A stretch of DNA of 51,951 bases from NCBI GenBank assembly GCA_021852275.1, contig JAJZNX010000138.1, forward strand, positions 1-51,951. The letters run 5' to 3'. This document shows positions 9,373 to 17,430 of the stretch, piece by piece. How positions within the stretch are numbered: position 1 is the stretch's first letter; each line of letters begins with the position of its first letter. Under the pieces are notes generated by a model that ran no database searches, had not been told where the DNA came from, and was given only the letters and a program-made list of their open reading frames with translations. The DNA is from Planctomycetota bacterium (lineage in GTDB: Bacteria; Planctomycetota; Phycisphaerae; WQYP01). A program made the translations under genes and the position numbers.

Positions 9373-10686
9373 TTAATGGTGCCCCGGGGTCCACATGCTG
9401 GAAAGATCGCCCAAATGCAACACCACTTTTTGGCCCGCTTTCAATCCTGCAACCACCTGCCAATCCGTATCGTTACGTTGGCCAAGCGTAACGCCTTTAC
9501 TAACTTCCTTGCCGTCCGGTGTTACCACGGTAACGGTATCTTCATGATGTTGAATGACCACCGCTTGCAGTGGAATGTAAAGCACGTTGGGCAACTTATC
9601 GGCGAAGATGGTGACATTGGCGGTCATGCCGGGCTTGAGCATTTCCTTCTTTTTACCCAGCACTTCAATTTTAGCCTGAAAGGTGACAATGTTACTGGTG
9701 GAGGTACTGCCGGAGGTTTGATCCTGAATCGATTCCGGAGCCATAAGGACCACACGGCCGGGAAAGACTATGCCTGGTGCACCGGCGGCGGTAATTTGCG
9801 ACACATCGCCGATTTTGACGTGATTGATATCGCTTTCATTGATGGTGGCATTAATGTAGATGTGCGAGGTATCCACCAGAGTCATCACGGTAGTGCCGCC
9901 GCCGACATTGGTGGTTGCCGATGCAATCACCTGCCCCTGCTGAACATCCACGTTGGCCACAGCGCCGTTGATGGGGGCGGTGACGGTACAATAACCCAGA
10001 TTGGTCTGGGCATTTTTAAGGTTGGCGTGCTGGATTAGAACCGCAACGCGATCCAGGTGAACGTTTAGTTTCTGCAGCTTGACCTGCAGGGCCTGAGTTT
10101 TGAGCTGCATCATCTGCACCTCGGATAGCCGCAGGGACTGCTGATCACGCACCAGGGTGGTTTCGTCATTGTCATAGGTTTGCTGGGGGGCGAGCTTTTC
10201 CTGCAGCAGGGTTGCGTCGCGCTGCACATTTAACTGGTCGTTTTTTACCTGGGCTTGGGCGGAAAGCAAATTAGCCTCATCGGTCTGCCGGGTGGTGATC
10301 AGATTTTCCTTGGCAATCTGGTAATTCACCTGAGCAGATTGCAACGTCAACTCCGCCTGCTGCAGATTCTGCTGGGCGATGGCCAAGGCTTGTTCTTCCA
10401 GGGTGGGGTCTACCTGCAGAACGACTTCACCTTTTTTAACGGTGTCACCAATCTGAAAGGGCAGAGAGGTAATTTCACCACCGGCCTGACATTTGATGTC
10501 CACCGTCCGGTTGGCCTGCACATTGCCCGTGGCATACACATGCACACTTAGTGTGCCACGTTTGACGATGGCTGTATGGAGGGGTACGAGCTTGTGGGCG
10601 CTGGCAGCGGCCATGTGATATTTGTAGGCTCCATATGCTGCACCAATCAGAATTATGATGATCAGAATAATCCAGAATTTTTTCAT
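9373..10686 (-). CDS. MacA/HlyD-type periplasmic membrane fusion protein
   Basis: A 437-residue adaptor that links the inner-membrane MacB-like complex to TolC. It has one N-terminal membrane anchor (about 4-22, WIILIIIILIGAAYGAY), then a split lipoyl domain (GEVVLQVDP before, TVTAPINGAVANVDVQQGQVI after). An alpha-helical hairpin rich in Q, L and A spans about 100-220, and beta-barrel and membrane-proximal domains follow (KPGMTANVTIFADKLPNVLYIP). The central hairpin is long enough to reach TolC. It lies between the ATPase and the permease, 37 bp before the permease start. The RND-type efflux proteins share this fold, but the FtsX permease next door identifies the system as MacAB-like. Confidence 0.92.
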   Translation of the reverse strand: MKKFWIILIIIILIGAAYGAYKYHMAAASAHKLVPLHTAIVKRGTLSVHVYATGNVQANRTVDIKCQAGGEITSLPFQIGDTVKKGEVVLQVDPTLEEQALAIAQQNLQQAELTLQSAQVNYQIAKENLITTRQTDEANLLSAQAQVKNDQLNVQRDATLLQEKLAPQQTYDNDETTLVRDQQSLRLSEVQMMQLKTQALQVKLQKLNVHLDRVAVLIQHANLKNAQTNLGYCTVTAPINGAVANVDVQQGQVIASATTNVGGGTTVMTLVDTSHIYINATINESDINHVKIGDVSQITAAGAPGIVFPGRVVLMAPESIQDQTSGSTSTSNIVTFQAKIEVLGKKKEMLKPGMTANVTIFADKLPNVLYIPLQAVVIQHHEDTVTVVTPDGKEVSKGVTLGQRNDTDWQVVAGLKAGQKVVLHLGDLSSMWTPGHH

Positions 10687-10728
10687 AAATAATTAACTGG
10701 CCGAAGATGACACCGGAAACTTCCGGAT

Positions 10729-11460
10729 TTACGCTGCGGCCGTTGTCTCCTTCGTGGTGGATGTCTGATGGTGCGGAGCATGTTGGACTTCCGCGACAAT
10801 GCGGCCATCGCGCAATTGCACCTCCCGTCTACAATGTCGGGCGACTTCATGATCGTGGGTGACAATAATAATAGTGCTGCCCGCCTGGTTAAGCCGGTGA
10901 AACAAATCCAGAATATCGTGCCCCACGTGGGAATCAAGATTGCCGGTAGGTTCATCGGCCAGAATAATGGCAGGATCGGTTACCAGTGCCCGTGCTATGG
11001 CCACACGTTGGCGCTGGCCGCCGGAAAGCTGATTAGGTTCATGGTGAGTGCGGTCCGCCAAGCCTACCGTGGTAAGGGCGGCGCGGGCCTGGGCTTTGGC
11101 ATCGTGGCGACTGGCATAGAGCAGAGGCAATTCGACATTTTCGAGGGCGGAAAGCCGCGGCAGTAAATTAAAATTCTGAAAGACAAAGCCGATACGCCGG
11201 TTGCGTATAGCTGCGAGTTGATCTCCGGCGAGCTTGGAAACATCTTCACCGGCAAGCCTGTAGGAACCGGAGTCTGCCGTGTCCAAACAACCCAAGATAT
11301 TCATGAGCGTGGATTTGCCGCTGCCGGACGGTCCGGTAATGGCCAGCATTTCCCCGCGTGAAATAACCAGATTTACCGCATCCAATGCCAACACATCGGC
11401 ATCACCGATGCGATATCGCTTGGTAAGGTTGGTTATTTCCAGAAGGTTTTGTGGGTCCAT
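10729..11460 (-). CDS. MacB/LolD-type ABC transporter ATPase
   Basis: A 243-residue nucleotide-binding subunit that drives the adjacent FtsX-type permease. Walker A is GPSGSGKST, the Q-loop is in [22 protein letters not shown], the signature is [15 protein letters not shown], Walker B is [12 protein letters not shown], and the switch histidine is in [10 protein letters not shown]. The [15 protein letters not shown] and DEPTGNLD forms are typical of the LolD/MacB class. The start is uncertain. I chose the ATG at 11460 ([16 protein letters not shown]), which matches normal family N-termini. An ATG at 11514 would add 18 basic residues, and neither has a strong ribosome binding site. It is the first gene of the efflux operon. 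Confidence 0.9.
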   Translation of the reverse strand: MDPQNLLEITNLTKRYRIGDADVLALDAVNLVISRGEMLAITGPSGSGKSTLMNILGCLDTADSGSYRLAGEDVSKLAGDQLAAIRNRRIGFVFQNFNLLPRLSALENVELPLLYASRHDAKAQARAALTTVGLADRTHHEPNQLSGGQRQRVAIARALVTDPAIILADEPTGNLDSHVGHDILDLFHRLNQAGSTIIIVTHDHEVARHCRREVQLRDGRIVAEVQHAPHHQTSTTKETTAAA

Positions 11461-11631
11461 GCCGTATACCGTTTGCCGCTGCCGCTTTTCTCTACAACGT
11501 TGGTCCTCCACCATTATTGCAGTATAGGCACAGTGCAAATAATTAGCGACAGGATGGCGCCATATACGGCAATGGGCTATCAGCGGAGAATTTGCGGCAG
11601 AACGGTCGGTGGCGGGCGGAATATCTGTAAA

Positions 11632-11662
11632 TTGGTGCGGAGCACATAAAAATCGTTATCAT
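11632..11662 (+). promoter_or_regulatory. Candidate promoter of waaA (leaderless)
   Basis: TTGGTG at 11632-11637 and TATCAT at 11657-11662, with a 19-bp spacer. The predicted start site is within about 2 bases of the ATG at 11671, so the transcript would be nearly leaderless. Confidence 0.35.
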
Positions 11663-11670
11663 GTGCGTCC

Positions 11671-12996
11671 ATGACGCTGCTGCTGGACATCTGTTATTTT
11701 TTTTGTTTGCTGCTCTCGCTGCCTGTGCTGATATACAAAAGCTGGCGAACCGGCAAATATCGCACGGACTGGTGGGCGCGCCTGGGCCGAGTTTCACCAG
11801 ACCAGTTGCAGTGGCTGAAGGCTGCGCCGCGTGAAGGGCGTATTATGCTGCATTGCGTGAGTGTGGGCGAATTGCTTTCCACCCGCCTGCTGGTGGAAGA
11901 ATTGTGCCGGCAACGACCAGATCAACGCATCATCATTACCACTACTACGGATACCGGTACTGCGCGGGCAAGGGCTATGTATGGCGGCGGTCCCTTGGCC
12001 GAACAGGTTTGTACGTTGCGTTATCCCCTGGATTTTTCCTGGGCGGTGCGCCGCTTTTTAAACGCGGTGCAGCCCTCCATAGTGGTACTGGTGGAACTGG
12101 AAACTTGGCCGAATTTTATCCGCGTTGCCCGCCAGCGCAACATTCCTGTCCGTATCATCAATGGTCGTCTGACCGAAAGATCCTTCCGGCGTTATCGGCT
12201 GATTCGCCCGCTTATTGCGGGCATGTTTCGTTCCATTGAGAAATTTGGCGTGCAGACAGCGGCTATTGCCGCCCGATTTACGGCCTTAGGAGCCGTGCCG
12301 GATCGTATTGAGGTATTGCCGACCATGAAATTTGATACCGCGGACATGGTGGATCAGGTGCCGGGAGCGGATGTGTTAGCAAAGGCGGTGGGCCTTGGAC
12401 CGCAATTGCCTGTGCTGGTGGGAGGATCCACCGGGCCGGGGGAACAAGATGTGCTCATTGCGGCCTATCGGGCATTGCAGCAGGAGTTTGCCGATTTGCG
12501 TCTGGCGATAGCCCCACGCAAGCCGGAAACTATACCGCAGGTACTTTTATCGCTGCAACGTTCTGGATTGGAAGCAGTGCGGCGGTCGGAGAGACCTGAC
12601 GGCGGCGCGGCACCTTTGCTGCGGGCGGATCAAGTGTTGGTATTGGACACTCTGGGTGAACTCAAAAAGCTTTATAGTCTGGCCATGGGGGTATTTTCCG
12701 GGCGGTCGCTGATTCCGCTGGGTGGCAGCGACATGATTGAAGTAGCGGCTTTGGCCAAACCCTGCTGCTTCGGGCCGCATACGTATAATTTTACCGATGT
12801 GGTGGAATTGCTGTTGCATGAAGGTGGCGCCGTGGTGGTGCATGATGCCGGGGAGTTGCAAAGGCAGGTAAAAACCTGGCTGGAAGACGGGGCGGCGGCA
12901 CGGGCCATGGGATTGAAGGCGCGGCAGTGTATTGTGGCCCGTCGTGGTTCATCGCAGCGTTATGCCCAGGAATTGACGCGCTGTTACGGCTGCTGA
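11671..12996 (+). CDS. waaA: 3-deoxy-D-manno-octulosonic acid transferase
   Basis: A 441-residue KDO transferase of GT-B fold (GT30) that adds KDO from CMP-KDO to lipid A precursor at the cytoplasmic face of the inner membrane. An N-terminal membrane anchor (about 4-22) is followed by the glycosyltransferase_N domain with the family motif HCVSVGELLSTRLLVEEL, the TTTTDTGTARARAMYG stretch and LVELETWPNFI. The second half contains VGGSTGPGEQDVLIAAY, IAPRKPET and GRSLIPLGGSDMIEVAALAKPCCFGPHTYNF, the donor-site region. Presence of this gene implies an LPS-like outer membrane. It is transcribed divergently from the efflux operon, and no ribosome binding site is obvious. Confidence 0.93.
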   Translation: MTLLLDICYFFCLLLSLPVLIYKSWRTGKYRTDWWARLGRVSPDQLQWLKAAPREGRIMLHCVSVGELLSTRLLVEELCRQRPDQRIIITTTTDTGTARARAMYGGGPLAEQVCTLRYPLDFSWAVRRFLNAVQPSIVVLVELETWPNFIRVARQRNIPVRIINGRLTERSFRRYRLIRPLIAGMFRSIEKFGVQTAAIAARFTALGAVPDRIEVLPTMKFDTADMVDQVPGADVLAKAVGLGPQLPVLVGGSTGPGEQDVLIAAYRALQQEFADLRLAIAPRKPETIPQVLLSLQRSGLEAVRRSERPDGGAAPLLRADQVLVLDTLGELKKLYSLAMGVFSGRSLIPLGGSDMIEVAALAKPCCFGPHTYNFTDVVELLLHEGGAVVVHDAGELQRQVKTWLEDGAAARAMGLKARQCIVARRGSSQRYAQELTRCYGC

Positions 12997-13257
12997 AGAA
13001 GAGACCTGCAGGCTTTTCATCGGTCATCAGCTCCAGTTGGAATTGTCTGATGTGGGCATTGCGGTCCCGGTGAGTTGGGGCGACCATGCGTGGTTTGGTG
13101 GAATGGTCGCTGAACGATGATTGAGGACCAATCGTCGTTTTCGGCTCTTGGATTTGAGCCGTATTGTATCCACGGGCCGGATATGCGAAAATTCAGGGAT
13201 GGTGAAACCGGGTCGGTCTTGATGGTGCCGGCGGTAGAACCTTGATCGGAGGTGCTC

Positions 13258-13872
13258 ATGCCACGATGTCCAGGTTGTTTTGCCCTGATGACGTATGTGA
13301 AGGAAGGGCCGATGGTCGTTCGAAAAACATGCCCCAGTTGCTTTGGGGTTTGGATAGAACGCATACAGTTTCTGCGGCTGGCTCGCAGCCAACCGGGGGT
13401 GGCAATGGAGGGTGCCGCGGGTCAGACAAATTCCGCAGCTTCGCCGAATGTCGGCCAGGCCGCCGATTTACGAGATCTTGTGGAGGTCGTGGTGGAATCG
13501 GACACCAAGAAACCATTAGACTGTCCCGATTGCCACGCCACCATGGAAATTCAGCGGCTGCATCCGCTGATTCCCGTGAACATTCAGAGTTGTCGGTCGT
13601 GTGCCAGCGATTGGCTGGATGTGGGCAAATTGGAACTGATCAACCGTCTGTATTGGGAACTGCTTAACAGCAGCGATCCCAAAATCGTGAACATACGCGA
13701 GAAATATGCATTGGCCAGCCTGGGGCTGGAACAGCTTAGAGAACGTGATGAAGCTTCTATGCAAAACATGGGTCGCTTCGGCCAGTTGCTGGATGCAAGT
13801 CTGGGCTTGCCTGAAGGTAGCGGGGGGTTATGGTCACTGGAAGGTCTTGTGACGGCGTTGGCTAGTCGCTGA
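13258..13872 (+). CDS. Zinc-ribbon (TFIIB-like) protein of unknown function
   Basis: A 204-residue cytoplasmic protein with two zinc-finger modules of the zf-TFIIB type. The first is CPGC at residues 4-7 with CPSC about 22 residues later (TCPSCFGVWIE). The second is CPDC followed by CRSC (SCRSCASDWLDVGKLE). The tryptophan-aspartate after the second pair of cysteines is characteristic of the family. The C-terminal ~70 residues are helical without a recognised domain. GGAGG at 13248-13252 lies 5 bases before the ATG at 13258, which fixes the start over an upstream GTG. The next gene, a TPR protein, begins about 100 bp downstream in the same direction. Confidence 0.75.
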   Translation: MPRCPGCFALMTYVKEGPMVVRKTCPSCFGVWIERIQFLRLARSQPGVAMEGAAGQTNSAASPNVGQAADLRDLVEVVVESDTKKPLDCPDCHATMEIQRLHPLIPVNIQSCRSCASDWLDVGKLELINRLYWELLNSSDPKIVNIREKYALASLGLEQLRERDEASMQNMGRFGQLLDASLGLPEGSGGLWSLEGLVTALASR

Positions 13873-13976
13873 CACGGTGATTCGGTGCCGCATCAGACAC
13901 TGGGCTGTTGAATGATTTGGATTTATCCCATGCTTTTGTTAACATGAATGAAGTGCGTCCCGGGAGTTGTGATACT

Positions 13977-15326
13977 ATGAGCGAATGGCAAGAAGCTGAA
14001 CAGCGGGTCCAACGGGCGCACGAGCTTTACGAAAAAGGTCGCTGGGAAGAAGCCTTGACTGAACTGCGGGCGGCCATTGACATAAACCCCAACAACAGTG
14101 CGTGGTATTTTAACCTGGGTTTGACGCTGGACATGATGGAGCGTGTTGAGGAAGCCGTAGCCGCATACAACAAAGCCCTGGAAATAGACCCGCAAGACGT
14201 GGAAATTCTCAACTCGGCGGGAGCTGATTGCATCAGACTGGCGCGCTATCCGCAAGCCATAGCCCATTTTGAACGCATCGAAAAACTGGACCCATCTTTT
14301 GAAGCGGCCTATTGCCCGCGAATCCTGGCGTACAGCGAACTGGGCGACCATCAACGAGCGGAGGAAATATTTTATCTGGCCCGGCAATATAAGGAAAAAT
14401 GCCCAGCCTGTTTTTATAACATGGGGGCATCGCTTCTGGCTCGGGGCCGGTATGACCGGGCACTCTGGTGTTGGCAGCAGGTTTTGGATGCGGAACCGGA
14501 TTACCCGCAGGTGCACGCGCGTATGGCCGACGCCCATTGGGCCAAAGGGCAGTTGCAGGAAGCCCGCCGGCATTTGCTGGAGGAATTGCGATCGGATCCG
14601 GGCAATGTGGATACCTTGCTGGATCTGGGTGAATTGTTGCTGGAAATAGGTCCGCCGGAGGCGGCTGCGGAAAAGTTCCGGCAGGTACTGGACTTGGAGC
14701 CGGAAGAATGTACCGCTCATTTTCATCTCGGGGCGCTGGCCCAGTCTGACGGTGATTACCCGCTGGCGCTGGAGCGTTTTCGCTTTGTGTTAAGGCACGA
14801 TCCAAAATTCGTCGGTGCGCACGTAAAAATGGCGCGTATACACTGGCAGCTTAAAAACCGTACTGAATCGCTCTATCACGCCAATTGCGAATTGGCGCAA
14901 AGCGAGTATGACGAGGCCACCCTGATGGATCTGGGGGCTTTGTTCATGGATATGCAGGTGTATGACGGCGCGGAAACCACGTTTCGTCGCGTGCTGGGTG
15001 TGGACAGTCAACACGTGGATGCCTGCCATGGATTAGCGGTGGCCATGCTGTTTTCGGGGCGCGTGGACGAAGGTATTGCGCAGTGTCGGGCTACGCTTCG
15101 CCTGCAACCCAAGTACATGCTGGCCATGTCCAATCTGGCGTTAGCTTATGCCCAGCGGGGAGACTTGGCGCGGGCTGGTTATTGGCTCAGCGAAGCGCTG
15201 GATATCGCCCCGGAGGATCCACAGTTGCGCCATTTGTCCAAACGGCTCAAGGTGCTAAGTGTATGGCATTTTGTGCGGCGATTGTCGGCACCGGTGCGTC
15301 GCTGGCTGGGTTGGGGTCGGCGATAA
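13977..15326 (+). CDS. Tetratricopeptide-repeat protein
   Basis: A 449-residue soluble protein made almost entirely of TPR units (about eleven), for example AWYFNLGLTLDMMERVEEAVAAYNKALEIDP. No signal peptide or membrane segment is present, and it ends in a basic helix (VRRLSAPVRRWLGWGRR). TPR proteins are scaffolds; the partner is not evident. A pair of cysteines in KCPACFYNMG is unusual for a TPR loop. The start is uncertain: the ATG at 13977 (MSEWQEAEQRV) agrees with the first repeat, whereas an ATG at 13944 or TTG at 13908 would add non-repeat residues. The gene end is 8 bp from the end of the convergent membrane-protein gene. Confidence 0.8.
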   Translation: MSEWQEAEQRVQRAHELYEKGRWEEALTELRAAIDINPNNSAWYFNLGLTLDMMERVEEAVAAYNKALEIDPQDVEILNSAGADCIRLARYPQAIAHFERIEKLDPSFEAAYCPRILAYSELGDHQRAEEIFYLARQYKEKCPACFYNMGASLLARGRYDRALWCWQQVLDAEPDYPQVHARMADAHWAKGQLQEARRHLLEELRSDPGNVDTLLDLGELLLEIGPPEAAAEKFRQVLDLEPEECTAHFHLGALAQSDGDYPLALERFRFVLRHDPKFVGAHVKMARIHWQLKNRTESLYHANCELAQSEYDEATLMDLGALFMDMQVYDGAETTFRRVLGVDSQHVDACHGLAVAMLFSGRVDEGIAQCRATLRLQPKYMLAMSNLALAYAQRGDLARAGYWLSEALDIAPEDPQLRHLSKRLKVLSVWHFVRRLSAPVRRWLGWGRR

Positions 15327-15333
15327 ATTGGAA

Positions 15334-16311
15334 TTACCGCTGTCCAGGGGAGGAACGGGTAAGGTGGCGGCTGGCCAGAAATCCGGCCCATAAACCCAAT
15401 GGCAGGGGGGCCAGCCACCAGATCATGGCATAAAAATCGCCGGAATGACCGGGGGATGGCATGAGGGAAGAATAGCGGATATATTCCAACAGCCCGCGTA
15501 CGACCACCAGTGGAATCATCACTGCCGTACCGATACGCATGGCCACGCGCAGGGGCATGGCCAACTGTTGATTCAAAATCATCACGCCCGGTGCAATAAG
15601 CACCGTCATAATGAGAGACCACCCCAGAAATTTCACCACATTTAACCCGAAAAGAAGCAGACTCATGGCCAGGATCAGCGCGGGCCGCAAATAATTGAGC
15701 AGTATTTTGAGACTTTTTGAATTAACGGTTACATCCGGCAGTTTATTTATCGGTACGTGCCGCATGGCGTTATTACCGGAGGCCAGGAGAAAATAACGCT
15801 GCACCCGGCTCAGCGGCAGGGTTTGTCTGGCGGAAAGCACTTTGGTGTAGAGGTTATGTTTGGTTACCAGAAGGCCCATGGGCTGGTGCAAATCAGCCGG
15901 AGTTTTGTGGCCCGTCAGATCTACCCGCAATTCGTAGTCCGGCTGATTCAGACGAAGGATTTTTTTACCTGACGCTGGAAGTATCGTCAGCGTTCCGTGG
16001 CTCAGCAGCATCGGCCTGAAATAGAGATCGTATTGTCCCACCGCGGCTTCTTCCACGTCAACAAGCTTGCCGGCAAAGTGCACCGCCAGGGGTATGGACA
16101 TTACCAGAATGATAAAAAGCAGTGGCCACAAAACGTAGCGGTAGGGAAATAAAGCCGATTCCGCCCATTGTTCAGGTCGCAGCAACAACAGTCCCAACCG
16201 CTTAAAAAATCGCGGTGGTTTGGGCCGCGGTGGCTCTGCAGGACTGCCGCCCTGCATGGAGCCGGGATTGGGGGTGGCGGGCGGCATGGGCTTATCGGGA
16301 AACTTGGACAT
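15334..16311 (-). CDS. DUF1189-like integral membrane protein
   Basis: A 325-residue membrane protein. A proline-rich cytoplasmic N-terminus (about 1-55) leads to one membrane helix (about 59-80). An extracytoplasmic domain of about 120 residues (LYFRPMLLSHGTLTILP and following) comes next, and then four or five clustered helices from about 205 to 315. This topology, and the FKRLGLLLLRPEQWAESALFPYRYVLWPLL beginning, resemble the DUF1189 family, but the match is by pattern only. It lies downstream of the EF-P gene on the same strand, with a 74-bp gap. The function is unknown. Confidence 0.6.
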   Translation of the reverse strand: MSKFPDKPMPPATPNPGSMQGGSPAEPPRPKPPRFFKRLGLLLLRPEQWAESALFPYRYVLWPLLFIILVMSIPLAVHFAGKLVDVEEAAVGQYDLYFRPMLLSHGTLTILPASGKKILRLNQPDYELRVDLTGHKTPADLHQPMGLLVTKHNLYTKVLSARQTLPLSRVQRYFLLASGNNAMRHVPINKLPDVTVNSKSLKILLNYLRPALILAMSLLLFGLNVVKFLGWSLIMTVLIAPGVMILNQQLAMPLRVAMRIGTAVMIPLVVVRGLLEYIRYSSLMPSPGHSGDFYAMIWWLAPLPLGLWAGFLASRHLTRSSPGQR

Positions 16312-16385
16312 GGTTTCACCAGGGAATTCAAATATGGCGCAAGATCAGTGCGGCTGACGCAGAACGCTGCGGATAGAACCGGTGG

Positions 16386-16952
16386 CTAATCATTGACCCG
16401 GCCCAGGTATTCACCGGTGCGGGTATCCACCCGGACAATGGTCCCCTTGGTAATAAAGTCCGGCAGATTGATGACCAAGCCGGTTTCCAAGGTCGCATCT
16501 TTGCCGACATTACTGACTGTAGCCCCTTTAATACTGGGCGGACAATCTTTTACTTCCAATTCAACGGTGTTGGGCAGTTCCACGGAAAACGGTTTTCCCT
16601 GGTACATGGTTATTTGCACCTGGGTGTTGGGTTTGAGATACTGCACGGCATCGCCGACCACATCCCCGGAAAGTTCCAACTGTTCAAAGTCGGTCATGTC
16701 CATGAAGTGGTGTGTGTTGCCATCAGAATAAAGATACTCCACCGCTTTTTGTTCAAGAAAGGCCTGTTCCAGAGTATCGTCCACGCGAAAACGCTGTTCA
16801 ATAATGCTGCCGGTCTGCGTATCCTTTAGCTTGACCTGCATGAAGGATCGCCAATTACCCTTAGACACTTTGGCAAAGTCATGCACGACGTAAAGTTTGT
16901 TATTGTATTCCACCGCAATACCGCGGCGAAGATCAATTGCGCGAATGCCCAT
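16386..16952 (-). CDS. efp: Elongation factor P
   Basis: A 188-residue EF-P, which enters the ribosomal E site and relieves stalling at polyproline. The three-domain layout is intact: a KOW-like N-domain (DLRRGIAVEYNNKLYVVHDFAKVSKG), an OB domain (EYLYSDGNTHHFMDMTDFEQLEL), and a C-terminal OB domain (CPPSIKGATVSNVGKDATLETGLVINLPDFITKGTIVRVDTRTGEYLGR). The tip of domain I reads KVSKGNWRSF, so a lysine (Lys31) is present near the position modified in E. coli, but the loop is longer and differs from the usual PGKGQA. No epmA or epmB is in the window. The ATG at 16952 is chosen because upstream in-frame codons precede the family's normal N-terminus. Confidence 0.92.
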   Translation of the reverse strand: MGIRAIDLRRGIAVEYNNKLYVVHDFAKVSKGNWRSFMQVKLKDTQTGSIIEQRFRVDDTLEQAFLEQKAVEYLYSDGNTHHFMDMTDFEQLELSGDVVGDAVQYLKPNTQVQITMYQGKPFSVELPNTVELEVKDCPPSIKGATVSNVGKDATLETGLVINLPDFITKGTIVRVDTRTGEYLGRVND

Positions 16953-17108
16953 GAAAACCTCAACTATACCAAGCGGATAAACCGGGCTACCAAAAACCAA
17001 TTTTCAGCTACCCACCGCCGCGCATCCCGCTGCTATGCGACACGGATTTCAGGCCGTCGCCAATCCGGCCGGCGTTTGCCGCGGGCCCGGCGTGTCGAAG
17101 CCTTCAAC

Positions 17109-17181
17109 TGCCCTCATGGGGATTCGAACCCCAGTTACAGGCGTGAAAAGCCCGTGTCCTAGGCCTCTAGACGATGAGGGC
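17109..17181 (-). tRNA. tRNA-Glu (anticodon UUC)
   Basis: A 73-base cloverleaf. The acceptor stem is GCCCTCA / TGAGGGC with discriminator A. The anticodon stem-loop is CGGGC-TTTTCAC-GCCTG with anticodon TTC, and the T-arm is TGGGG-TTCGAAT-CCCCA. CCA is not encoded. It lies about 160 bp upstream of efp on the same strand. Confidence 0.95.
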
Positions 17182-17194
17182 AACAGGGCCAAGA

Positions 17195-17223
17195 AGTATA
17201 AACAAAGTTTGGGGTTTCGACAA
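17195..17223 (-). promoter_or_regulatory. Promoter of tRNA-Glu
   Basis: On the minus strand, TTGTCG (17223-17218) and TATACT (17200-17195) are separated by 17 bp. The predicted start is about 7 bases upstream of the mature tRNA 5' end. efp may be read from the same transcript. Confidence 0.65.
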
Positions 17224-17430
17224 ATGCCCGCCCGGCGATGGGGCCGGTGCTCAACGTGGTTGCGGCCCAGTGGGGTTCGTGGCAGGGGTTCCCTGGCCCG
17301 CAGCGCTGCCTCGCTTATCGCTCGAAAACGATTTTGGCGCGGACTTGGGCTGGAATCGGGTTGCGGCTGTTCATCGGCAGCCACATTTAGTCCGTCGGTA
17401 GAAAAAAAATCCAAGTCGGAAAAGATCGTG

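Noticed and set aside
8989-10038. Long plus-strand open frame of 349 codons
   Set aside because: It is the antisense shadow of the permease and membrane fusion protein genes, both firmly identified by domain motifs.
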